Shown here: one piece after another, positions 42,625-53,735 of the stretch
Layout of the letters: the number at the start of each line of letters is the position of its first letter
Position numbering within the stretch: the stretch's first letter is position 1
Source of the DNA: Litorihabitans aurantiacus
GTDB taxonomy: Bacteria; Actinomycetota; Actinomycetes; Actinomycetales; Beutenbergiaceae
DNA: 64,000 nt
Reading direction: 5' to 3'
Assembly (NCBI RefSeq): GCF_030161595.1
Contig: NZ_BSUM01000001.1
Coordinates: forward strand, 2,542,001 to 2,606,000
The notes under the pieces: generated by a model
Database searches by the model: none
What the model was told of the DNA's origin: nothing
What the model saw: only the letters and a program-made list of their open reading frames with translations
Made by a program: the position numbers and the translations under genes

Positions 42625-43130
42625 CAGACCTCGCGACGCCTCACGGCTCGAAGCGCCTCGTCATAGGCCTCGCGGTCGACCTCGTACAAGCCGTCGACCA
42701 CGGCCTGACGAGCGATCTCGCCGAGGAGCTCGCGCCGGTGGCGCGAACGCCGCTCCCGGTAGGCGAGCACATCGTCGAGCCGCACGAGACGATGCTTCCG
42801 CGGACGCTCGTACGGTAACTCCCCGTCCTCCAGCAGCTTGACCAGCGTCGGGCGCGAGACTCCCAGCATCTCGGCCGCCTGGCTGGTGGTCAGGCGGACC
42901 GAGACCGGCGCCACCGTCACCGCGTCACCGCGCCGAAGAGCGTCGACGACGTCGACGAGCACCTCGTAGACGTCGGCGGGGACCTCGACACCCTCCCCCG
43001 CCGGCCCGACGAGGCGCGCCGGCTGCGACTGCTGGAGCAGATCGGCGATCGGATCGAGCGAAGCGGCATCACGCGGAGGGAAGACCGTGTCGTGGTGGGG
43101 TCGCCGAACACTGGCAGGAGGGGTGGCCAT
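42624..43130 (-). CDS. Excisionase-type HTH antitoxin
   Basis: A 168-aa DNA-binding protein. Residues about 80-125 are an excisionase/MerR-like helix-turn-helix (LTTSQAAEMLGVSRPTLVKLL, then PRKHRLVRLDDVLAYRE), and the helical C-terminus should bind the PIN toxin. It precedes the toxin gene, as is usual, and probably represses its own promoter. The ATG at 43130 has no clear ribosome site; the upstream sequence (43145-43170) is relatively A/T-rich with GTTTCTTTCGTTTC on the minus strand, a possible operator. Confidence 0.78.
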   Translation of the reverse strand: MATPPASVRRPHHDTVFPPRDAASLDPIADLLQQSQPARLVGPAGEGVEVPADVYEVLVDVVDALRRGDAVTVAPVSVRLTTSQAAEMLGVSRPTLVKLLEDGELPYERPRKHRLVRLDDVLAYRERRSRHRRELLGEIARQAVVDGLYEVDREAYDEALRAVRRREV

Positions 43131-43352
43131 AGCGCCATCGTCGTACTGAAACGAAAGAAACGCAAGAGCGCTCGAGGCGCAGCTCGCCGCACCGGCACTG
43201 GAACGTCGACGACCATCGCAGCTCGAGATCTCTGCGGGAGCCGCCCACACCCGCTCGCCGCGTGAGATCGGCAGAGTCGCGCTACGTTGCGCAACGGCTC
43301 GACGACCACTGGGTCCGCCGCCCATCCGTCGCCCCACCGCCGAGGAACACCC

Positions 43353-43762
43353 GTGACGTCACCCGTGCCCCACTCTGCGCCCGTCACCCCTGCGCCCGTC
43401 ACCCCTGCGCCCGTCACCTCGGGGCACCAGACCATCCAGATCCCGCTCGGCGTGCCGATGTACCGGTTCGACGGCGGTGCGGCCACGTACTTCGGCGCGA
43501 GCCTCGCCGCGGCTCTCGCCACCATCCTGACCCTGGGCATCTGCCTCCCGTGGGCCGTCGTGATCCTCCAGCGGTGGCACACCAAGCACACCTTCCTCGA
43601 CGGGCGCCGCCTGCGCTTCACCGGGACGGCGCCGAGCCTTTTCGGCCAGTGGATCAAGTGGTGGCTTCTGACCCTGATCACGATCGGCATCTACTCCTTC
43701 TGGGTGTACCCCCGGATGACCGCCTGGGTCGTCCAGCACCAGGAGTTCGACCGGTCGGCTGA
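43353..43762 (+). CDS. DUF898-type membrane protein, probable frameshift at the end
   Basis: About 136 aa after repair. An N-terminal repeat (three copies of PVTPA-like codons) precedes two membrane helices with the DUF898 pattern: TLGICLPWAVVILQRWHTKHTFLDGRRLRFTG, then GQWIKWWLLTLITIGIYSFW. The open frame runs on for 100 codons through the glycine riboswitch to 44066, which cannot be right. A TGA at 43760-43762, one base off, would end the protein just after WVVQHQEFD, consistent with one lost base. GTG at 43353 follows GAGGAA at five bases. Role unknown. Confidence 0.7.
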
Positions 43763-43896
43763 CCGTAGCCGTGCTCACGAACGCCACAGCTCGGCGCGGT
43801 GGGCTGCCGCGGGCGAGCACGGGCCGGTAGGCTCGACGGCAGCAGGACCCGCGAGACCAGCACCACCAGCACACCCAACTGAACACCCGGCCCCAT

Positions 43897-44130
43897 CACC
43901 GTGCGGGAGAGTCGGCAGCCGAGGCGCACCGCCGCGGCCGTGCCGGCACCGAAGGAGCAAGCACTCCCCGCCAACCTCTCAGGTACCCGTACCGCACGGC
44001 GAGGCCACTCTGGAAAGCAGCGCCACGCCGTCGCCCGCCGACGCCGGAGGCGCTCGCCCACGGTGAAAGCCGCCCGGACCGCGCCAGCGCGGGTCGCCGC
44101 GGTGAATCTCTCAGGCACCCGTGACAGAGG
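43897..44130 (+). ncRNA. Tandem glycine riboswitch
   Basis: Two glycine aptamers in series before gcvT. Aptamer 1 shows GCGGGAGAGTCGGC, CCGAAGGAGCAAGC and CCTCTCAGGTACC. Aptamer 2 shows CCACTCTGGAAAGCAG, GGTGAAAGCCGCC and GTGAATCTCTCAGGCACC, ending in GACAGAGG. These are the family's fixed blocks in the right order. A promoter-like TAGGCT lies at 43828-43833. Glycine binding should turn on the cleavage-system genes. Confidence 0.93.
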
Positions 44131-44131
44131 G

Positions 44132-44176
44132 GGAGTCCCCGCCCGGCCCTATCGACCGTGCTCCGAAGAGGACTCC
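44132..44176 (+). promoter_or_regulatory. Candidate expression platform of the glycine riboswitch
   Basis: GGAGTCC (44132-44138) right after aptamer 2 is perfectly complementary to GGACTCC (44170-44176), the bases directly before the gcvT ATG. Pairing would cover the ribosome site, so control may be at translation. Confidence 0.45.
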
Positions 44177-45415
44177 ATGACCGACCCGTCAGTGCCCGTC
44201 CCGCCCGCACCCGCAGCGGCGCCCATGCCCGTCGCCGCCCCCGCGCACCCCCCGGTTCCACTCCTGCAGACCCCGCTCCACGCGGCCCACGTCGCCGCCG
44301 GCGCCACGATGGTGCCGTTCGCGGGCTGGTCGATGCCGGTGAAGTACACCTCCGACGTCGCCGAGCACGTCGCCGTCCGCACCACCGCGGGCCTGTTCGA
44401 CATCTCGCACATGGCGCAGATCGCCGTCGTCGGCCCGGACGCCGCGGCCTTCCTCGACCACGCCCTCGCCGGCCGCCTCAGCGCCCTCGCGCCGCTCCAG
44501 AGCCGCTACACGATGATGCTCACGCCCTCCGGCGGCATCGTCGACGACCTCATCGTCACGAACACGCACACCACCGCGCCGGAAGGCGCCCCCACCGACT
44601 TCCTCGTCGTCGCCAACGCCGCCAACGCCGGCCCCGTCGTCGCGGCCCTCACCGAGCGGATCACGACGGCGCAGGGCACCTTCGACGTCACCGTCGCCGA
44701 CACGGGGCGCGCGCTCGTCGCGGTGCAGGGCCCGCGCGCGCAGGCGATCCTGGGCGACCTCGAGGCCGCCGGGCGCCTGGCGCTGGACGCGAGCGCCGGC
44801 GTCGACCTCGCCACGCTCCGCTACTACCGCACCGCCCCCGGCACGTTCGACGGCGGCGCCGTCACCCTGAGCCGGACCGGCTACACCGGCGAGGACGGCT
44901 TCGAGATCTCGATCGCCCCCGAGCGCGCGACCGCCCTGTGGAAGGCGCTGCTCGCCGTCGGGCAGCCCCACGGCCTGGTGCTCGCGGGCCTCGCGAGCCG
45001 GGACACGCTGCGACTCGAGGCCGGGATGCCGCTGTACGGCCACGAGCTCACGCTGGACACGCTCCCGGCGCAGGCGGGGCTCGGCCGCGTCGTCGTGACG
45101 GCGAAGGAGTCCTTCGTGGGGCGCGAGGCGACCCTCGCGGGCCCGACGGCGGACGCCCCCGTGCTCGTCGGGCTCGCGCTGCCCGGTCGGCGCGCGGGCC
45201 GCGCCGGCTACGCCGTCGTGACGCCCGACGGCGAGCCCGCGGGCACCGTCACCTCCGGCGTCCTGTCCCCCACGCTCGGCCACCCGATCGCGATGGCGTA
45301 CGTGGCCCCGCACCTCGCGGCGATCGGCACGGCGCTCGCCGTCGACGTCCGCGGTACCGCCATCACGGGCGAGGTCGTCGCCCTGCCGTTCTACCGCCGC
45401 AGCGAGGAGTCCTGA
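44177..45415 (+). CDS. gcvT: Aminomethyltransferase (glycine cleavage T protein)
   Basis: Transfers the methylene unit of glycine to tetrahydrofolate and releases ammonia. The 412-aa product has MVPFAGWSMPVKY near residue 47, GLFDISHMAQ, the folate-site SRTGYTGEDGFEIS and the C-terminal GYAVVTPDGEPAGTVTSG with ALPFYRR. A Pro/Ala-rich leader of about 30 residues precedes the normal N-terminus. It is first in the riboswitch operon, followed by gcvP two bases after its stop. Confidence 0.95.
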   Translation: MTDPSVPVPPAPAAAPMPVAAPAHPPVPLLQTPLHAAHVAAGATMVPFAGWSMPVKYTSDVAEHVAVRTTAGLFDISHMAQIAVVGPDAAAFLDHALAGRLSALAPLQSRYTMMLTPSGGIVDDLIVTNTHTTAPEGAPTDFLVVANAANAGPVVAALTERITTAQGTFDVTVADTGRALVAVQGPRAQAILGDLEAAGRLALDASAGVDLATLRYYRTAPGTFDGGAVTLSRTGYTGEDGFEISIAPERATALWKALLAVGQPHGLVLAGLASRDTLRLEAGMPLYGHELTLDTLPAQAGLGRVVVTAKESFVGREATLAGPTADAPVLVGLALPGRRAGRAGYAVVTPDGEPAGTVTSGVLSPTLGHPIAMAYVAPHLAAIGTALAVDVRGTAITGEVVALPFYRRSEES

Positions 45416-45417
45416 CG

Positions 45418-48299
<2,882 letters not shown>

Positions 48300-48302
48300 T
48301 AC

Positions 48303-48365
48303 GCGAGAGACTTCGGGACGTCCGCGGGAGACTTTCGGACGCCTGCGAGAGACTTCCCGTGGCCG
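48303..48365 (+). repeat. Left 3 x 21-bp repeat array
   Basis: Three consecutive 21-bp units, each starting GCGAGAGACTTC or GCGGGAGACTTTC and ending in a C-rich block. The first unit begins with GCGAGAGACTTCGGGAC. The array starts 4 bases after the gcvP stop. It faces the array at 49844-49906. Confidence 0.85.
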
Positions 48366-48403
48366 GGCCCCGCCGCCCGAGAAGACTGTGGCACGCTCCC
48401 GTC

Positions 48404-48880
48404 GTGCCCTCGTCGTTCACGCTTCGTACCAGCTCGACTGCCGCACCCTCGGTGCTGTTCCAGCTCTCGCTCGACGTCGACGCCCACATCGCTTCCACTC
48501 CCGGCTCGCGCGAGACGGCGGTGGGCGGTGTGACGCGGGGGCGCCTGGGCCCGGGTGACACGGTCACGTGGCGCGCGTGGCACCTCGGCGTTCGCTGGCG
48601 CATGACCTCACGCGTCGAGACCGAAGGCTGGGACGAGCCGCGCACCTTCACCGATCGACAGGTGCGCGGCCCGTTCCGCGCCTTCGCCCACGTCCACACG
48701 TTCGTCCCGACGACGGCGGGCACACTCATGATCGACGAGGTCACCCTGGCCTCGCCGCTCCTCGCAGCGCTCTCCGAGCGAGTCGTCCTGGTGCCGTACC
48801 TGCGGTGGCTGCTGCGCCGTCGTGCCGACCTTCTCGTCGAGGCGGCCGAGCGGCCCCGACCACCGTTGTCCACAGGTTGA
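48404..48880 (+). CDS. SRPBCC-family (START-like) small protein
   Basis: A 158-aa protein with the helix-grip layout of SRPBCC proteins: LFQLSLDVDAHIAS at the start, VTRGRLGPGDTVTWRAWHLGVRWRM in the middle and TAGTLMIDEVTLASPL with a final amphipathic helix (VPYLRWLLRRRADLLVEAAE). Such proteins bind hydrophobic ligands or have cyclase-like roles. The GTG at 48404 is the best start; the frame further upstream is arginine-rich. It lies inside the repeat-bracketed segment with the DUF559 relic and may be cargo. Confidence 0.7.
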   Translation: MPSSFTLRTSSTAAPSVLFQLSLDVDAHIASTPGSRETAVGGVTRGRLGPGDTVTWRAWHLGVRWRMTSRVETEGWDEPRTFTDRQVRGPFRAFAHVHTFVPTTAGTLMIDEVTLASPLLAALSERVVLVPYLRWLLRRRADLLVEAAERPRPPLSTG

Positions 48881-48925
48881 CGGCGAAGGACGCGCCGACG
48901 TGCCGATCTACGCGATCCTCGCGGC

Positions 48926-49815
48926 ATGTCCATCAACGACGGCCGCCCGTTCCGCATCCGTGACGCCACGACGTTCGGCCTGAGCGACACCGACGTGCGT
49001 CACGCCATCCGCACCGGCGGTCTGCGGCGAGTGTTCCGCGGAGTGGCGGTCGACGGCGGCGCTCCCGACACGCGGGAGACACGGCTCGCCGCGCTCGCGC
49101 TGGTGATTCCCGACGGCGCAGCCGCCTCCGACCACACGGCGGCCTGGGTCTACGGCGCAGACACCCACCCGCCCGGGCAGCGCCACGACCTGCGGCCGAT
49201 GTGCGTCGTCCCGCACGGACGCACCCGGCCCAGCCCCGACCGCGCCCACTCCCGACAGACTGTCCTCCCGGACCCCGACGTCGTCGAGCTCGACGGCGTC
49301 GCCGTCACATCACCGCTCCGGACGGCCTCGGACCTCCTCCGGCTGTGCTGGCGGCCGCCGACGCGCTGGTCCGCGCCGACGTCGTCGACCCCCTCCAGGT
49401 GGCCGAGTTCGTCCTCCCTCTACGACGTCTGCCGGGCACCAGGCAGGCGCAGGAGCTCGCACCACACGTCGACGGCAGGCGCGAGTCGCATTGAGAGTCG
49501 TGGATGGGCTGCCGGATGCTCGACGCCGGCCTGCCGCGGCCCGCGATCGCGCACCACATCGTGCACCGGGGCCGGAACTACTGGCTGGACTCGGCATTCG
49601 TGGAGCGCAAGGTCGCAGCGGAGTACGACGGCCGGGAGTTCCACTCGGACGAGGGCGACGTCGCGCACGACGGCGGCAGACGAGGCCAGATCGCGCACGA
49701 GCTCGGGTGGGCGTTCGTCATCGGGACGCGGGAGCGCATCTTCGGGACGGACGACTCGTTCGAGCGGGAGCTCGGCGACCTCATGAGCGTGCGAGTCCGG
49801 CCCCGGACGTGGTGA
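48926..49815 (+). pseudogene. Decayed AbiEi-like/DUF559 gene
   Basis: Three pieces of one protein. 48926 to about 49350 encodes the wHTH part (VFRGVAVDGG, DHTAAWVYGAD, then PDVVELDGVAVTSPLRTASDLL). After a frame change at about 49350 the reading continues as LAAADALVRADVVDPLQVAEFVLPLRRLPGTRQAQELA. An in-frame TGA at 49492-49494 then splits it from the nuclease part (MLDAGLPRPAIAH, FVERKVAAEYDGREFHSDE and GWAFVIGTRERIF). The TGA is a substitution, not a lost base, so the gene is likely truly dead. It is a distant relative of the intact gene at 28072. Confidence 0.75.
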
Positions 49816-49843
49816 GCCGCTGCAGGGCCGGGGACGTCCCCGC

Positions 49844-49906
49844 GAGTCTCCGGAACTCTCTCGCTGGTGTCCCGAAGTCTCTCGCGGGTGCCCCAAAGTC
49901 TCTCGC
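49844..49906 (-). repeat. Right 3 x 21-bp repeat array
   Basis: On the minus strand three units of 21 bp: GCGAGAGACTTTGGGGC, GCGAGAGACTTCGGGAC and GCGAGAGAGTTCCGGAG mark their starts. A fourth partial copy runs to 49918. Inverted relative to the left array. It ends at the stop of the methyltransferase gene. Confidence 0.85.
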
Positions 49907-49923
49907 GTTTCTGTCTCGCGGAG

Positions 49924-51501
49924 TCAGGGGGCGGGGAGCAGGAGGCCGTCGGTGACGAGGCCGCGTAGCTGCGGCTCCAGCTCGGCCGCGAGCGCCGTCG
50001 CGTCCACCTCGAGCAGCGCCCCGAGGGCCGCCACGATCTGCGCCCCGGTCAGCTCGCCGTCGCACGCCCCGACGAACGCCGCGAGCCCCGTCTCCGCCCG
50101 CACCGTGCGCCCGAAACCGCCGCCGGCACGCAGCAGCATCACCCGCGGCGACGCCTCGCCCGGCGTGAAGAACCGCTCGTCGCTGACGTCGGGCGCCACC
50201 TGCCAGCGCCGCTCCAGCAGCGCCTCCGGCGTGAGGTCCCGCAGGAGGTCGACGGCGCGCAGCACCCCCGCGATCGCCCCACCCAGCGGCTGGGCCACCG
50301 TCCCGGTGATCTCCTCCACCCGCCGCCACGGACTCACCTCCGCCCCGGCCCCGGCGGGCCGCCGCAGGGTCACGAACCCGAACCCGACGCCCTCGACGTC
50401 GCGCGAGGCGAGGTCGTCCAGCCACGCGCCGTAGGCGGCCTCGTAGCGCGCCCGGTCGCGGTCGGGGGTGAGCCCGCCGTCGCGCAGCCACAGCTCGGCG
50501 TACTCCGCCGGGTCCTGGACCTCGCGCTGCACCACCCAGCCGTCGAGCCCGGCCTCCGCGAGCCACTCCCCCACCCGCTCGCGCCACGCCTCGCCGCGCC
50601 GGTGCTCCCAGTTGCCGAGCAGCTGGGCCACACCGCCCGGCGCCAGCACCTGGCCCACCGTCGTCACGAGCGAGCGCACGACGTCGTCGCCCACCTGCCC
50701 GCCGTCGCGGTACGTGAAGTCCCCCACCTGCCCGCCGGGCCCGCGCGGCGTGATGACGAACGGCGGGTTCGAGACCACCAGGTCGAAGGTCTCCCCGCGC
50801 ACCGGGTCCAGCATCGACCCCTCGCGCAGGTCGAGGTCCGCCCCCGCGAGGCCCGCGTTGAAGCGCGCGAACGCCAGCGCGCGCGGGTCGACGTCGGTGC
50901 CCACCACCGCGCGGGCGTGCTGCGCCGCGTGCAGGGCCTGGATCCCGCACCCCGTCCCGACGTCGAGCACGCGCTCGCGCGGGTCGCGCACCGTGATCTG
51001 GGCGAGGGTGCGGGAGGCGCCGCCGACGCCGAGGACATGGTCCTCGCCGATCGCGCCGCGACGCGCGAGCTCGCTGCGGTCCGACGCGATCCACCACTGG
51101 GCCTCGCCCGCCGCGTCCACGAACGCGTGCGGCGTGAGGTCGCAGCGTGCACGCACGGCGTCCCCGCCGCCGGCACCGGCGGTGGTCACGAGCCCGAGCC
51201 GTTCGGCCCCGGCTGTGCCGAGCCCGGCGAGCGCGCCGTCGAGATCGGCCCTCGCGACGTCCTCGCCCAGCTGGAAGAGCCGGAGCAGGACGGCGGCGGG
51301 GGTGTGCAGATCGGCCGTGGCCCGCCGGGCCGGCCACGCCTCCTCGCGCTCCAGGGCGCCGGCCGCGACGTCCCCGATGACCGCGCGCACGCCGTCGAGC
51401 GTGTAGTCGGCGGCGGTGAGGTCGGAGCGGAGGAGGTCGAGGTCGGCGGGTTCCGCGCGGGGAGCAGCGGGGGCAGGCTCGGCGGGGATCGGGTCACTCA
51501 C
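49924..51501 (-). CDS. Class I methyltransferase (PrmC-like core with N-terminal domain)
   Basis: A 525-aa protein. After an N-terminal helical domain (residues 1-150) comes a Rossmann methyltransferase: VLDVGTGCGIQAL binds S-adenosylmethionine, and VSNPPFV is the NPPF-type catalytic motif of N5-glutamine or N6-adenine methyltransferases. The C-terminal 200 residues form another domain rich in Leu and Ala. The target is unknown. The GTG is six bases after TAGGGT (leaderless). Its stop lies beside the right repeat array. Confidence 0.83.
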   Translation of the reverse strand: MSDPIPAEPAPAAPRAEPADLDLLRSDLTAADYTLDGVRAVIGDVAAGALEREEAWPARRATADLHTPAAVLLRLFQLGEDVARADLDGALAGLGTAGAERLGLVTTAGAGGGDAVRARCDLTPHAFVDAAGEAQWWIASDRSELARRGAIGEDHVLGVGGASRTLAQITVRDPRERVLDVGTGCGIQALHAAQHARAVVGTDVDPRALAFARFNAGLAGADLDLREGSMLDPVRGETFDLVVSNPPFVITPRGPGGQVGDFTYRDGGQVGDDVVRSLVTTVGQVLAPGGVAQLLGNWEHRRGEAWRERVGEWLAEAGLDGWVVQREVQDPAEYAELWLRDGGLTPDRDRARYEAAYGAWLDDLASRDVEGVGFGFVTLRRPAGAGAEVSPWRRVEEITGTVAQPLGGAIAGVLRAVDLLRDLTPEALLERRWQVAPDVSDERFFTPGEASPRVMLLRAGGGFGRTVRAETGLAAFVGACDGELTGAQIVAALGALLEVDATALAAELEPQLRGLVTDGLLLPAP

Positions 51502-51660
51502 CCCTCAACCCTAGGCAGCGGCGGGCCCGGCCGGGACCGGCACGCCGCCCGTCCACAGGCACGGAACCCACCCGCACACGGCCGCGACCGCGCTCGTATC
51601 CTGGCCGGGCCGCGGTGCCGCAGCCGCCCCGATCCGGGCCGCCGGCAGAGAGGTGGTGGC

Positions 51661-52350
51661 ATGCCCGCCAACACGCAGCTCGAGCACCGGCTCGTGAGCA
51701 CGCGCGCCGTGCTCGAGACCTACATCGGCCGCGTGCTGCCCGACTGGGAGCAGTTCGCGCGCGGGACCGAGCTGGTGACGGTCGAGCGGGGTGAGGTGCT
51801 CGTCCCCTCGCACACGCACCACCCGTTCGCCTACCACGTCGTCCGAGGCATGTTGAAGCTCCAGGTCAGCGACGGTCGGATCGGCCGGACGGTCGCGCTC
51901 ATCGGCGAGAACGAGTTCGCCACCTGCTGGACCGGGCTCGGGATGGCGTCCTACGCCCGCGTCGCGGCTCGCATCGTCCCGCACCAGCGCGCCGATCCGC
52001 GGCTGCGCCCCGAGGGCAGCCCGTACTCCCTCGTCGCGATCGAGCCGACCACCGTGCTGCGCGCCACGACCACGACCGTGGAGGCACTGGCGGAGCGACA
52101 CCACGCGTGGTCGATCCTGCTCTCGACCGTGCTGGCGACGTCGATCGTGCGGATCACCGCCGCCGTGCCCGAGATGCACCTCACCTCGCCCGAGGAGCGC
52201 TACCGGTCGATCCGCGCCCGCCGTCCCGACCTCGTGGAGCGGATCAGCCAGCGCGAGCTCGCCGCGCACCTCGGCGTCACCGAGGTCGGGATGAGCCGCA
52301 TCGTGCGGCGGGTGGCGGCGCAGCTGGCAGCGGCGGAGCCGGGAGCCTAG
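51661..52350 (+). CDS. Crp/Fnr-type transcriptional regulator
   Basis: A 229-aa regulator: an N-terminal cyclic-nucleotide-binding-like beta domain (residues about 25-120, with GEVLVPSHTHHPFAYHVVRGML), a helix, then a winged helix (RISQRELAAHLGVTEVGMSRIVRR). The effector pocket is not the canonical cAMP one as far as can be seen. The ATG at 51661 follows GAGAGGTGGTGG. It immediately precedes the MFS gene, and its TAG stop is part of that gene's -10 box. Confidence 0.8.
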   Translation: MPANTQLEHRLVSTRAVLETYIGRVLPDWEQFARGTELVTVERGEVLVPSHTHHPFAYHVVRGMLKLQVSDGRIGRTVALIGENEFATCWTGLGMASYARVAARIVPHQRADPRLRPEGSPYSLVAIEPTTVLRATTTTVEALAERHHAWSILLSTVLATSIVRITAAVPEMHLTSPEERYRSIRARRPDLVERISQRELAAHLGVTEVGMSRIVRRVAAQLAAAEPGA

Positions 52351-52360
52351 GGTCGCCCAC

Positions 52361-53671
52361 GTGGATCACGACGGCGTACACATTCCCCCGCAGCCCGGGT
52401 TTCCCCTCCCTGCGGGGCACGCGAGCACGACGGCGCCGCGCCGGGTCCTGTTCGCGTGGGGCCTGTGGGACTGGGGGCAGCAGACGTTCAACACGGTGAT
52501 GCTGACCTTCGTCTTCTCCGTCTACATCACCACGGGCGTGGCCGCCGACGAGGCGACCGGGACCGCGGCGCTCTCCGGCGCGCAGACCTGGGCCGGCGTG
52601 ATCATCGCCCTGGTCTGCCCGCTGATGGGCGTGCTGGCGGACCGCTACGGCAGGCGCCGTCGGTTGCTGGGGATCTCCACCCTCGGCCTCGTGCTCGCGA
52701 TGGCGTCCCTGTTCTGGGCCGAGCCCGACCCGAGCTACCTGACGTTCGCCGTCATCATGCTCGCGGTCGCGAGCGTCATCTCGGAGATCGCGACGGTCTT
52801 CTACAACGGGATGCTGCTGCAGATCGCGACCCCCTCGACGTTCGGGCGCGTCTCCGGCATGGGCTGGGGGCTGGGGTACCTGGGCGGGCTCGTCGCACTC
52901 GTGGCGTGCCTGTTCCTGTTCGTCCTCGGCCGCGACTCCCCCGCGATCCAGCCCGTCGCCCTGCTGAGTGCGGCGTGGACCGCCGTCTTCTGCCTGCCGC
53001 TGCTGATCATGGGGCCGAATACCGCACCGGCGGCGGGCACCGAGAAGTTCTCCGTCGTCGGGGCCTACCGCGACATCCTGCGGCGCATCGTCGACCTCTG
53101 GCGGCACCAGCGCTCGCTGCTGCACTTCTTCGTCGCCTCGGCGATCTTCCGCGACGGGCTGGGGGCCGTGTTCGCCTTCGCCGGCATCATCGCCGCCGGC
53201 TCGTTCTTCTTCAGCGAGGAGGAGGTCATCTACCTCGGCATCGCCGCCAACCTCGTGGCCGGCATCTCCACCTGGGCGCTGGGTCGGGCCGACGACCGCC
53301 TCGGGCCGCGCGTGGTGATCGTCGCCGGGTTGGCGGTGCTCGTCGTCACCTGCACGGCGGTCTTCCTCACGACGTCGCAGGCCGCGTTCTGGGTGTGCGC
53401 CGTCGTGATCTCGGTGTGCGTCGGCCCGGTGCAGTCCGCCTCGCGCTCGATGCTCGCCCGGATGACGCCGCCCGGGCGCGAGAACGAGAACTTCGGTCTG
53501 TACGCGACCACGGGCCGTGCCGTGAGCTTCCTGGCACCGTTCGCCTTCACCGTGGCGATCGCCGTCGGGGACACGCAGAAGGCGGGGATCCTCGGGATCG
53601 TCGTCGTGCTGGTCCTCGGCCTGGCGGCCTTCCTCCCGCTGCGGGCGCAGCACGAGGACGCCACGCGCTGA
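52361..53671 (+). CDS. MFS transporter, UMF1 (Atg22-like) type
   Basis: A 436-aa integral membrane protein with 12 helices. The N-terminal VLFAWGLWDWGQQTFNTVMLTFVFSVY is the hallmark of the UMF1 group, which is related to yeast vacuolar amino-acid exporter Atg22. The ADRYGRRRRLLGIST loop is the MFS motif between helices 2 and 3. Substrate unknown. The GTG at 52361 is seven bases after TAGGGT, so the transcript is probably leaderless and separate from the Crp-type gene. Confidence 0.88.
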   Translation: MDHDGVHIPPQPGFPLPAGHASTTAPRRVLFAWGLWDWGQQTFNTVMLTFVFSVYITTGVAADEATGTAALSGAQTWAGVIIALVCPLMGVLADRYGRRRRLLGISTLGLVLAMASLFWAEPDPSYLTFAVIMLAVASVISEIATVFYNGMLLQIATPSTFGRVSGMGWGLGYLGGLVALVACLFLFVLGRDSPAIQPVALLSAAWTAVFCLPLLIMGPNTAPAAGTEKFSVVGAYRDILRRIVDLWRHQRSLLHFFVASAIFRDGLGAVFAFAGIIAAGSFFFSEEEVIYLGIAANLVAGISTWALGRADDRLGPRVVIVAGLAVLVVTCTAVFLTTSQAAFWVCAVVISVCVGPVQSASRSMLARMTPPGRENENFGLYATTGRAVSFLAPFAFTVAIAVGDTQKAGILGIVVVLVLGLAAFLPLRAQHEDATR

Positions 53672-53735
53672 GGCCCCCGCGGGGTGGGGACCTCTCCCCA
53701 TCGACCGATCGGAGACGTCTGCCTAGGTTTCAGAC

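Noticed and set aside
48303-48365. A CRISPR-like or terminator array after gcvP
   Set aside because: The units are directly adjacent with no spacers, and a single unit has no internal stem, so it is neither CRISPR nor a simple terminator.
49492-49494. TGA recoding (selenocysteine) in the DUF559-type gene
   Set aside because: No SECIS-like hairpin follows, the family has no Cys at this place, and a frame change lies upstream in the same gene.
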